From Colwellia sp. 75C3 (GTDB lineage: Bacteria > Pseudomonadota > Gammaproteobacteria > Enterobacterales > Alteromonadaceae): 64,000 nucleotides of DNA. The notes below the pieces were generated by a model. The model was given only the letters and a program-made list of their open reading frames with translations, ran no database searches and was not told where the DNA came from. The DNA lies in the NCBI RefSeq assembly GCF_002836255.1, contig NZ_PJAU01000048.1, positions 122,256 through 186,255 on the forward strand, written 5' to 3'. Positions 8,727-16,598 of this stretch are shown here, in pieces. Made by a program: the position numbers and the translations under genes. Numbering within the stretch: position 1 is the first letter of the stretch; every line of letters starts with the position of its first letter.

Positions 8727-9821
8727 ATGACAACAGCCAACGAATTATCAGCAGTGCCAACCAGCTCAAATAACATTCATGTTAATGCCGAGCATGTATT
8801 AATTACTCCTGAAGCGCTACGTGCTGAATTACCACTTTCAGAAGAAGGTCGTGAGTTTGTTCAGCAATCGCGTAAAACAATTAGTGACATAATCCATAAA
8901 CGTGATCCTCGCTTGTTAGTTATTTCAGGTCCGTGTTCTGTACATGATGTTGAAGCGGCTAAAGATTATGCTCGTCAGTTAAAGGTACTACACAACAAAT
9001 ACCAAGGTTCGTTGTATGTAGTTATGCGTGTTTACTTTGAAAAACCGCGTACGACTGTTGGTTGGAAAGGTTTGATTAATGACCCACACATGGATGGTTC
9101 GTTTGATGTTGAAACCGGTTTAAGAAAAGCACGTGAATTGATTCTTTATTTAACAGAGCTTGGCTTACCGTTGGCAACTGAAGCGCTTGACCCTATTAGT
9201 CCACAATACTTAGCAGAGGCATTTAGCTGGTCAGCTATTGGTGCGCGTACTACTGAATCACAAACTCATCGTGAGATGGCCAGTGGTTTATCTATGCCAA
9301 TCGGTTTCAAAAATGGTACCAATGGTAGCTTAGGCGTCGCAGTAAACGCATTACAATCTGCCGCTTCACCACATCACTTCATGGGAATAAATCGTCAAGG
9401 GCAGGTTGCTTTGATTCAAACTCGCGGTAATCCTGATGGCCATGTTATTTTACGTGGCGGCGCTGCGCCTAATTATGATGCAACAAGTATTGCAGAGTGC
9501 GAACAAGCTTTAGCTAAACAAGGTATTGAACCAGGTATTATTGTTGACTGTAGTCACGGTAATTCAAGTAAAGATTACACGCGTCAGCCATTAGTTGCGC
9601 AAGATGTTGTTGCACAAATTTGTGCGGGTAATAAATCAATTATTGGTATAATGTTAGAGAGTAATATTAATGCTGGTAATCAAAGTAGCGACTTAGCGAA
9701 AGAAGATTTAGCTTACGGCGTATCGGTTACTGATGCATGCATTGATTTTGCTGAAACAGAGCAATTATTAGCGGATACTGATGCACAACTATCAGGTTGT
9801 TTAACCTCACGTATTGCCTAA
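8727..9821 (+). CDS. aroF: 3-deoxy-7-phosphoheptulonate synthase (class I, probably tyrosine-controlled)
   Basis: First enzyme of the shikimate pathway, joining PEP and erythrose 4-phosphate to DAHP in the cytosol. The 364-residue product shows the class I signature: LLVISGPCSVHD, RVYFEKPRTTVGWKG, WSAIGARTTESQTHRE, IGFKNGTNGS and IVDCSHGNSSKD. The frame reaches back to TTG 8682, but ATG 8727 has AAGGAAAAAAC before it and gives a normal length. Placement directly before tyrA, as in the E. coli aroF-tyrA operon, suggests the tyrosine-sensitive isoenzyme; the feedback residue itself was not checked, so aroF rather than aroG or aroH is inference. Confidence 0.93.
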   Translation: MTTANELSAVPTSSNNIHVNAEHVLITPEALRAELPLSEEGREFVQQSRKTISDIIHKRDPRLLVISGPCSVHDVEAAKDYARQLKVLHNKYQGSLYVVMRVYFEKPRTTVGWKGLINDPHMDGSFDVETGLRKARELILYLTELGLPLATEALDPISPQYLAEAFSWSAIGARTTESQTHREMASGLSMPIGFKNGTNGSLGVAVNALQSAASPHHFMGINRQGQVALIQTRGNPDGHVILRGGAAPNYDATSIAECEQALAKQGIEPGIIVDCSHGNSSKDYTRQPLVAQDVVAQICAGNKSIIGIMLESNINAGNQSSDLAKEDLAYGVSVTDACIDFAETEQLLADTDAQLSGCLTSRIA

Positions 9822-9859
9822 TTTAAGTAGGTAAGATAATTTAGCTTTATTGGTATTAG

Positions 9860-9880
9860 ACGCGACTTATGTCGCGTTTT
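9860..9880 (+). terminator. Terminator between aroF and tyrA
   Basis: ACGCGAC / GTCGCGT hairpin with a TTAT loop, then TTTTCTATTTT. It would stop or attenuate read-through into tyrA, unlike the continuous E. coli operon. Confidence 0.75.
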
Positions 9881-9979
9881 CTATTTTAAGGCTTCGAGCT
9901 ACGACATTAAGAAAAATACTTTAAGCAATATACTTAAACCAATATTTTCCCCATAAGATGTTTTTTATAAGAGATAGCG

Positions 9980-11125
9980 ATGACGAATTCAGATCCCGAC
10001 TTTGATACAAAGTTAACAAAATTACGTGATGAAATTGATGAGATTGATAGTGATTTAGTTAAGTTATTGCACCGACGTCTTGCTGTTACCAGTAAGGTAG
10101 GACAGTTAAAAAGTAATGTTGGTAAGCCTATTTACGATCCCGTACGTGAAGCAAGTTTATTTGCTAAACGTCGCTTGCAAGCAAGTGATGCCGGTTTATC
10201 GCCTGACTTAATTGAAGATGTATTGCGCCGTTTAATGCGTGATTCGTATGTCAGCCAAGATGCCAGTGGTTATCGTTGTGTTAATCCTGAGTGTAAAAAG
10301 GTTGTTGTGGTTGGCGGGAAAGGGCAACTAGGCTCAGTTTTTGTCGACTTATTTAAGCGCTCAGATTATCAAGTTGCCATTCTTGATCAAGAGGATTGGC
10401 CAAACAGTGAGGCTATTTTAGCTGACGCCGGTTTAGTTATTGTCGCCGTACCTATCCGCTTAACCTCAATGGTTATTCATCATCTTAATAATTTACCCGA
10501 AGGCTGTATTCTTGCTGATTTAACCAGTATTAAAGAATCGCCTTTATTTGAAATGAAAAAAGTACATGCAGGTCCTGTTGTTGGTTTACACCCAATGTTT
10601 GGCCCTGATGTTACTGGTTTGATTAAACAAACGATTATTAGTTGTGAAGGACGTTACCCTGAGCAATATCAGTGGTTGTTACAACAATTTGAAGTTTGGG
10701 GCGCTAAGATTTATCCCGTACAAGCCCATGAACATGATGAAGCTATGTCGATGGTGCAAGTTATGCGACATTTTTCTACCATTGCCTACGGTTATCACTT
10801 GATGAGTGAAGGTGCTGATATAGAAAGATTAGTGGCGATGAGCTCACCTATTTATCGATTAGAGCTGATCATGGTTGGCCGATTATTTGCTCAAGATCCT
10901 ACCCTTTATGCAGACATTATTTTTGCTAATAAAGAGAATGTTGGCATGATGAAACGTTTTGCTTACCGATTTTTAGAGCTGCTTGAAGATGTTAGCCTTG
11001 ATGATAAAGATGCCTTTGTTGATATGTTTAATCATGTCTCCGATTGGTTTGGCGATTATGCTGGAGACTTCCTCGAAGAAAGTAAATCGATGTTACTTAA
11101 AGCGAATGAGTTAAAAAAACATTAG
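9980..11125 (+). CDS. tyrA: Bifunctional chorismate mutase / prephenate dehydrogenase
   Basis: T-protein of tyrosine synthesis: chorismate to prephenate to 4-hydroxyphenylpyruvate, using NAD+. The 381 residues match E. coli TyrA (373). Residues 1-95 are an AroQ-type chorismate mutase (LRDEIDEIDSDLVKLLHRRL, then the KSNVGKPIYDP.RE stretch). From about 107 the Rossmann fold begins with VVVVGGKGQLGSVF, followed by LHPMFGPDV and a conserved HxxH-type segment HEHDEAMSMVQVMRH. ATG 9980 is preceded by GAGATAG. It lies 158 bases after aroF with a terminator between, so it may also have its own promoter. Confidence 0.95.
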   Translation: MTNSDPDFDTKLTKLRDEIDEIDSDLVKLLHRRLAVTSKVGQLKSNVGKPIYDPVREASLFAKRRLQASDAGLSPDLIEDVLRRLMRDSYVSQDASGYRCVNPECKKVVVVGGKGQLGSVFVDLFKRSDYQVAILDQEDWPNSEAILADAGLVIVAVPIRLTSMVIHHLNNLPEGCILADLTSIKESPLFEMKKVHAGPVVGLHPMFGPDVTGLIKQTIISCEGRYPEQYQWLLQQFEVWGAKIYPVQAHEHDEAMSMVQVMRHFSTIAYGYHLMSEGADIERLVAMSSPIYRLELIMVGRLFAQDPTLYADIIFANKENVGMMKRFAYRFLELLEDVSLDDKDAFVDMFNHVSDWFGDYAGDFLEESKSMLLKANELKKH

Positions 11126-11132
11126 ACACAAA

Positions 11133-11168
11133 TATTGCTGATTATTAATGTAAAAGTAATCAGCAATA
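11133..11168. terminator. Long hairpin after tyrA
   Basis: TATTGCTGATTA (11133-11144) and TAATCAGCAATA (11157-11168) are a perfect 12-base inverted repeat with a 12-base loop just behind the tyrA stop. There is no T-run, so it may protect the mRNA end rather than terminate by itself. Confidence 0.5.
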
Positions 11169-11612
11169 CATCCTCACTTCTACTATTCGTATATCCCGCA
11201 GGTCAACTAAGCTGGTTCAACAAAATTTTCTGACTCAATAATTACGAGTTAATGATAAATTTAAAATACTAAAATCTGCATAATTTTATAACCTGAGCCA
11301 GCAACCCGCTGCCTATTGCGTGATTACGCCTGCTCTTTGATATTACCCGCAATTTCAAAAGGTTTCGTAAAACTAGTTTTATGAAAAACAATTAATCACC
11401 GTTGGACACACAACAACTACATACGTTATCATCCTGCCGAATTTTAAGTGTAATAGTAAAAATATCAATGTTTTATAGTTTAATTTGGTTCATACAATTC
11501 GCTCAGTGATTTGTTTGTTAATCTTAAATTATATTGCAGCCTCAATAATAGAAAATTATTTTAAGATGATTATCTATAAAGCTAAATTTAAAAATATTAA
11601 ATAGGAAAAATA
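11169..11612. other. Gene-free interval before the small OMP gene
   Basis: About 440 AT-rich bases. I see no supported reading frame, RNA gene or repeat. The promoter of the OMP gene at 11613 must lie in its right part. Confidence 0.4.
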
Positions 11613-12164
11613 ATGAAAAAAATATTCCAAGGAACTCTGTTTTTATCTACTTTGTTACTAGCAGCTCAAATCAATGCGAGTGAAGTAGAATCTGTTCCTG
11701 AAACTCATTGGAGTGTAGGCGTAGGCTCTTACGTTTTCTCTGTAGCAAATGAGAGTAACTCAAGTGCTGATCTAGATTTTAGTGGCTTTAATTTGGCCGC
11801 GGGTTATGCCTTCAATAATCACTTTCAAGTCAGAGCTACGTATTTTTCACTAGAAAATGACGATTATAGTGCTTTAGAAAGTAAGGGATTCGACATGATG
11901 GCCTACGGCGGTGTAGGTTTCTCTGAGAAGGGATTCAGAGGATACGGTGGAGCAGGCTTCTTTTCAGATAAATGGGATTCTAGAAGTAATAGCGAGTCTT
12001 TTTCAGGTATTCAACTTGGTGGCGGTTTGGGTTATAACTGGGGACCAGCAGCTTTAGATTTTGTTTTAACATTACGCCAAGCTGATAAGTATGAAGATTT
12101 CATGTATGAATCTGGAACTTATTTTGCAATGTCTGGAAATTTAACTATTTCCTATTTATTTTAA
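11613..12164 (+). CDS. Small outer-membrane beta-barrel protein
   Basis: 183 residues with a typical signal peptide (KKIFQGTLFLSTLLLAAQINAS, about residues 2-23), then alternating beta strands rich in Gly, Tyr and Phe (GFNLAAGYAFNNHFQVRATY, GGVGFSEKGFRGYGGAGFF) and a C-terminal aromatic LTISYLF with final Phe. It fits the OmpA-like/OmpW-like eight-stranded barrel class of the outer membrane. Specific role not recognisable. RBS AGGAAAAA precedes ATG 11613. It is monocistronic, ending at the terminator at 12228. It is not a copy of the barrel at the window start. Confidence 0.8.
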   Translation: MKKIFQGTLFLSTLLLAAQINASEVESVPETHWSVGVGSYVFSVANESNSSADLDFSGFNLAAGYAFNNHFQVRATYFSLENDDYSALESKGFDMMAYGGVGFSEKGFRGYGGAGFFSDKWDSRSNSESFSGIQLGGGLGYNWGPAALDFVLTLRQADKYEDFMYESGTYFAMSGNLTISYLF

Positions 12165-12227
12165 ATCATAACTACTTAAAACAAAGTCGCATACTACTTT
12201 GTTATTAAGAGAGAATGATTTTGTAGC

Positions 12228-12252
12228 AAGCCGTCTTTATCGACGGCTTTTT
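12228..12252 (+). terminator. Terminator after the small OMP gene
   Basis: AAGCCGTC / GACGGCTT stem, loop TTTATC, followed by TTTTT. Confidence 0.88.
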
Positions 12253-12359
12253 AATATCAAAAAAATGTTCTTAATGTGCATTATTTCTAATGATGAACAG
12301 GTAACTTTAATCATAGATTACTCATCTCAAACGCTATTGGTGTCAACTTCCAGTAAAAC

Positions 12360-13259
12360 TTAATTCAATGCAGGGTTAGCTTGCAGCTGTTTAGCGAGTA
12401 GGTCGATAAAGCTCCTCACTTTAGCGGAAGAAAATTTGTCTTCTCTATGCACTATGTTAATGGGCTTCGCTGGGTGTTCAAAATCTTCTAATACAATTTT
12501 AAGTTTGTTATCCCTTAGTTCATCAGCCACTTGATATGAAATAATCCGTGTTATACCTAAGCTATTTTTTGCAGCATTAATAGCCGCCTGATTAGTGGTA
12601 ACAGTTAATCGAGGTTTGATCTTTATTGTTTGGTTTTGCTTATTGACCAGAAACTGCCAATCAGGATTAAGGCTACCGGTATTGGCAGCAATAAGGGTAT
12701 GTTGAGTTAACTCTTGGCATTTTTTTGGGATACCATTTTTTGCTAAGTACTCAGGGGAAGCAACGAGTATTAGCCTAACGTGACCTACCTTTTTCGCACG
12801 CATACTTGAGTCAAGTAATTCACCAATGCGAATACCTACGTCGTGACCTTCTTCAAGTAAATTTACCACTCTATCTAAAAAAACGGCATTAACTTGTGTC
12901 TGCGGAAAACGAAGTAAATAGTCGGTGATAGTTGGCAGCACGAACTGCTGGCCAAACAAAACAGGCGCCGTGACACTAATGTTGCCTTGTGGCGTTGAAT
13001 TAATGCCCAGTGCATCTTCATTAGCAATATTAACATCCTGTAAAATTCTTTTGGCGTCTTCTAAATAACGAGCGCCAGCCTCGGTCATTCGCACGTATCG
13101 TGTGGTTCTATTGAGCAGTTTCACTTCCAACTTATCTTCTAAATGCGCAACAGCTCTGGTAACGGTAGGTGCTGACATATTTAGCCGTCTACTCGCAGCA
13201 GAGAAACCTTGCTCTTCAGCGACAGCAATATAAACCTTCATTAAATGAAATAGATCCAT
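12360..13259 (-). CDS. LysR family transcriptional regulator
   Basis: A 299-residue DNA-binding regulator. Residues 1-60 are the LysR winged helix (LFHLMKVYIAVAEEQGFSAASR, then APTVTRAVAHLEDKL); residues 90-295 are the periplasmic-binding-like effector domain. It resembles the CrgA/DsdA-like subgroup of short-domain LysR proteins, whose ligands vary. It is divergent from the AhpD-like gene at 13617, the start of the redox cluster, so it is the likely regulator of that cluster. A palindromic insertion (13431-13590) sits in the shared intergenic region and may separate the operator from one of the genes. Confidence 0.93.
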   Translation of the reverse strand: MDLFHLMKVYIAVAEEQGFSAASRRLNMSAPTVTRAVAHLEDKLEVKLLNRTTRYVRMTEAGARYLEDAKRILQDVNIANEDALGINSTPQGNISVTAPVLFGQQFVLPTITDYLLRFPQTQVNAVFLDRVVNLLEEGHDVGIRIGELLDSSMRAKKVGHVRLILVASPEYLAKNGIPKKCQELTQHTLIAANTGSLNPDWQFLVNKQNQTIKIKPRLTVTTNQAAINAAKNSLGITRIISYQVADELRDNKLKIVLEDFEHPAKPINIVHREDKFSSAKVRSFIDLLAKQLQANPALN

Positions 13260-13430
13260 TGGGTGTTCACCTGTTCATTGTTTCACTAATTGGAATAATC
13301 AATTGTAAATCATGCCTATTCTTAATTAAACCGTTTTGTTTCACAATAGCTTCATCGCTTGATTAGCAGCATTAATCGTTAGATGAAATGACAATGAGTA
13401 AGCGTGAAATTAGAAAGCAACATAAACAGA

Positions 13431-13590
13431 ACATAAAACTTCATGCCTATGTAGTTAACTCAGGAGCTTGTTGTAACCGTCATCTTCGAAGTCTCTGATC
13501 GAAGATCCATCACTTTTTAGTGATTGGATCCTCGATTAAGACACCACGAGGATGACATCCCTGAACCATATGCATAGGCACATAAAACTT
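13431..13590. mobile_element. MITE-like palindromic insertion with 11-base flanking direct repeats
   Basis: ACATAAAACTT occurs at 13431-13441 and again at 13580-13590, flanking a 138-base body (13442-13579). The body ends are imperfect inverted repeats (GCCTATGTAGTTAACTCAGG against GCCTATGCATATGGTTCAGG on the other strand), and the centre folds through GATCCATCACT / AGTGATTGGATC. It carries no gene. The pattern is that of a non-autonomous element with target duplication; the transposase source is unknown. Confidence 0.55.
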
Positions 13591-13616
13591 TCACTTTAAG
13601 AAACTAAGGAATAAAC

Positions 13617-14162
13617 ATGAGCCGTATCAATTTAGTAACCCCAGAGCAAGCAAATCCAGAACAAGCAGAGCTTTATGCAGCTATCACCAGTCAACTAGGT
13701 ATGGTGCCAAACTTTTTAAAAGTATTCGCTAATTCACCCGCGGCCTTAAAAGCATTTTTAGGTTTACACACTATTGCAAGCGAAGGAGACTTAACGGCGA
13801 AAACGAAAGAACGTATAGCCCTAGGTTTAGCTGAGCAAAATGCTTGTGAATATTGTGTTTCGGCACATACTGCAATAGGTAAAGGTGTTGGTTTAACGAC
13901 AGATGAAATGGCCGCAAACAGAGCGGGTGGTAGTCAAGATGCACAAGCCGCTATCGCGGTTAAATTTGCTCGTTCTTTAGCTGAGCACAATGGCGAAGTA
14001 ACCACAGCTGAATTACTAGAAATTCGCAACGCAGGTTATTCAGACGCAGAAGTCGTTGAAATAATTACCCATGTAGGTATGAATATCATGACAAACATTT
14101 TAGGTAAAGCAAGTCGTGTCGCTATCGATTTCCCTAAAGTAGCCTTGCAAAAAGCATCTTAG
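13617..14162 (+). CDS. Carboxymuconolactone decarboxylase / AhpD-like protein
   Basis: 181 residues of the alkylhydroperoxidase-like fold. Residues about 80-87 read CEYCVSAH, the CxxC-xxxH active-site motif of AhpD-type peroxidase partners, so a thiol-based redox role is more likely than lactone decarboxylation. The frame starts with ATG 13617 after AAGGAATAAAC. It opens a cluster of three same-strand genes (this one, the PNPOx/ferredoxin fusion, DUF1348) and is divergent from a LysR gene. Such clusters are typically induced by quinone or peroxide-type stress, which is inference here. Confidence 0.9.
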   Translation: MSRINLVTPEQANPEQAELYAAITSQLGMVPNFLKVFANSPAALKAFLGLHTIASEGDLTAKTKERIALGLAEQNACEYCVSAHTAIGKGVGLTTDEMAANRAGGSQDAQAAIAVKFARSLAEHNGEVTTAELLEIRNAGYSDAEVVEIITHVGMNIMTNILGKASRVAIDFPKVALQKAS

Positions 14163-14272
14163 TATCATTATTAGCGTTAGTGGCTCAAACAATCAAAGGA
14201 TTCGTTTGGGCTAGTTTTACTAAACCAAATCTAGCTGTAAATGAAAATTAGTGACCTCGTAGGAGTAGAACA

Positions 14273-15946
14273 ATGGCACATAAATATGCACAACTGGCAT
14301 TTACTGATGAAGTAAGAGCAATGCAGCAAGAGCAAAATAGTCGAGCAGGCTATGCCAGTATGGATCAAGGAGAAGATTACAACTTTCTCTTATCAAGGGT
14401 TGAAGCAGATTTTATTGGCCAGCGTGATAGCTTTTATATGGCGAGTGTAAGTGAAACCGATTGGCCTTATGTTCAACACCGTGGTGGGCCGAAAGGTTTT
14501 CTAAAAGTGCTTGATGCATCAACGCTAGGGTTTGCTGATTATAAAGGTAATCGCCAATACGTGAGTGCTGGAAACTTTCGAAATAATGATCGTGTGTCTA
14601 TTATATTTGTCGATTATCCAAATAAACGTCGTTTAAAGTTAATGGGACGGATCAGTCAAGTGCCAGAAAATGATTGGCAAACCCTGGCTAGTCTTGAAGA
14701 TGATTATTATCGCGCTAAAGTTGAGCGTGGTTTTATCATTAAAGTTGAAGCGTTTGATTGGAACTGCCCACAACATATTACCCCTCGGTACACTGAAAGT
14801 GATATTGAGTCATTAATTACCCCGATAACTAATGAACTAGCCGAAGTAAAATCTCAGTTAAAGTTACAGCAGCAAGCCTCTTCATCGATGGAAGCTTCAT
14901 TAGCCGTATCACCGAGTTATCCGCAAAGATCAGGAGAGGGTGAATTACCGCTAGTCATTAGTGGTATTAGACAATTGACGCCTCGTATTAGAGCGATTGA
15001 ACTCAAACATGCCAACGGTGAGGCACTACCTGACTTTGAAGCCGGAGCACACTTGGTCATACCCATCATATTAAATAACGGGACGTTAACACACAGACAT
15101 TATTCAATTTCTTCAAATCCAAGTCGAACGGATTGTTATGAAATTGCGGTACTGAGTGAGCAAAGTAATTTAAATGAGCAGAGTGAATCAGATAAGTTAA
15201 CTGAAATAAATAATAGCGACGTTACAGAAAGTGGCTCTGCCATTATCCATCAACACTTCACGCTTGGGCTCAGGATAGATTGTGCACAGCCACAAAATTA
15301 CTTTCCACTTGAGCAATCAACTGATCCTGTTGTTTTGATTGCCGGTGGTATTGGCATCACGCCAATTAAAGCGATGGCTTTAACGTTAACAAGCCAGCAG
15401 CGTGAATTTTCGTTGCATTACTGCGGTCGTTCAATCAATGAAATGGCTTTTAGCGACCGATTAACAAGGCAATTAGGCCATAAATTACATTTACATGTGA
15501 CAGATGAAGGTACCAAGTTAAATATAGAAAAGCTATTAAGCACATCACCAAAGCATGCTCACTTTTACTTTTGTGGCCCGAAAAAAATGATAGACCAGTT
15601 ACTAAATATTACTCAACAGCAAGGCATTGTTACTGACCGACTCCATTTTGAACGTTTTATCACTACGGTAGATAGCGAGGCAAAACCCTTTACGGTGAAG
15701 CTTAAACGTTCACAAAAGCTAATCACAGTCTCAGCCCAAGAATCACTTTTAGATGCGGTATTAGCACAAGGTATTGATGTGCCTTACAGCTGTAAAACAG
15801 GCGCCTGTAAAACTTGCGTGGTATCAGTAACTAAAGGCAATGTCATTCATAAAGATGAATGCCTAACCAAAACTGATAAATCAAATAAACTAATGTGCCT
15901 GTGCGTCTCAATAGCAGCTCAAGACACGTTAGAGATAGATATTTAA
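14273..15946 (+). CDS. Fusion of PNPOx-like flavin domain, ferredoxin-reductase domain and 2Fe-2S ferredoxin
   Basis: A 557-residue multidomain oxidoreductase. Residues about 25-190 are pyridoxamine-phosphate-oxidase-like FMN-binding (RDSFYMASVSETDWPYVQHRGGP). Residues about 220-330 are an FAD-binding reductase barrel (HRHYSISSNP), about 335-455 the NAD(P)-binding half (PVVLIAGGIGITPIKAMA, FYFCGPKKMI). Residues about 475-557 are a plant-type 2Fe-2S ferredoxin with CKTGACKTC and a later LMCLC cysteine. Electrons would pass NAD(P)H, FAD, 2Fe-2S, then FMN or an external acceptor. The start has AGGAG seven bases before ATG 14273. The linker region 300-325 is low-complexity and Ser/Asn/Glu-rich. 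Substrate unknown. Confidence 0.9.
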   Translation: MAHKYAQLAFTDEVRAMQQEQNSRAGYASMDQGEDYNFLLSRVEADFIGQRDSFYMASVSETDWPYVQHRGGPKGFLKVLDASTLGFADYKGNRQYVSAGNFRNNDRVSIIFVDYPNKRRLKLMGRISQVPENDWQTLASLEDDYYRAKVERGFIIKVEAFDWNCPQHITPRYTESDIESLITPITNELAEVKSQLKLQQQASSSMEASLAVSPSYPQRSGEGELPLVISGIRQLTPRIRAIELKHANGEALPDFEAGAHLVIPIILNNGTLTHRHYSISSNPSRTDCYEIAVLSEQSNLNEQSESDKLTEINNSDVTESGSAIIHQHFTLGLRIDCAQPQNYFPLEQSTDPVVLIAGGIGITPIKAMALTLTSQQREFSLHYCGRSINEMAFSDRLTRQLGHKLHLHVTDEGTKLNIEKLLSTSPKHAHFYFCGPKKMIDQLLNITQQQGIVTDRLHFERFITTVDSEAKPFTVKLKRSQKLITVSAQESLLDAVLAQGIDVPYSCKTGACKTCVVSVTKGNVIHKDECLTKTDKSNKLMCLCVSIAAQDTLEIDI

Positions 15947-15959
15947 ATAAGGAATAATT

Positions 15960-16490
15960 ATGAATACGAATATGAAACCTAATATGAAACAGAGGCCTAA
16001 CTTGAACTTTAATATTGAACATGAAGAAATCCGCCAACCTTTACCTGCATTCACCTTGGCATCAGCACAAGAAAAAGTACGAAAAGCGGAAGATGGTTGG
16101 AATAGCCAAGATCCCGTTAAGGTCGCAACCGCCTACAGCTTAACAAGCGCTTGGCGTAATCGTGATACCTTTTTACAAGGAAGACCCGCAATTGTTAAAT
16201 TTTTAGCAGAAAAATGGCAACGAGAGCAAGAGTATCGTTTGATAAAAGAATTGTGGGCTTTTGATGGTGAGCGCATAGCCGTACGTTTTGCTTATGAATG
16301 GTTAGATGCACAAGGGCAATGGTATCGTTCGTATGGTAATGAAAATTGGCAGTTTAATGAGAAAGGACTGATGGTTGAACGTCATGCCAGTATCAATGAT
16401 GCAAAAATCACTGAAAAAGAGCGTAAGTTCCGTTGGCCTCAAGGCAGCAGACCTGCAGATCATCCGAGCTTAACAGAGCTAGGGTTATAA
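15960..16490 (+). CDS. DUF1348 protein (SnoaL/NTF2-like fold)
   Basis: 176 residues; after a short Met/Asn-rich N-terminus the family core is plain: [53 protein letters not shown], and [17 protein letters not shown]1348 proteins have a nuclear transport factor 2-like cone fold; their function is not established. It starts 13 bases after the fusion gene with AAGGA before the ATG, so the two are surely co-transcribed. Three ATG codons lie within the first nine codons (15960, 15972, 15984), leaving the exact start open. Confidence 0.88.
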   Translation: MNTNMKPNMKQRPNLNFNIEHEEIRQPLPAFTLASAQEKVRKAEDGWNSQDPVKVATAYSLTSAWRNRDTFLQGRPAIVKFLAEKWQREQEYRLIKELWAFDGERIAVRFAYEWLDAQGQWYRSYGNENWQFNEKGLMVERHASINDAKITEKERKFRWPQGSRPADHPSLTELGL

Positions 16491-16528
16491 CGAGGGGTCA
16501 TCAATTATTAATAAAAATGATAGAAGAT

Positions 16529-16567
16529 AAAAGCACTGAGTTGATAACAACAACTCAGTGCTTTTTT
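16529..16567. terminator. Bidirectional terminator between converging genes
   Basis: AAGCACTGAGTTG and CAACTCAGTGCTT form a perfect 13-base stem with A-run before and T-run after, serving both the DUF1348 operon and the M13 peptidase gene. Confidence 0.93.
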
Positions 16568-16598
16568 AATGGTAACGGTACTTACTTTAAAATTATAA

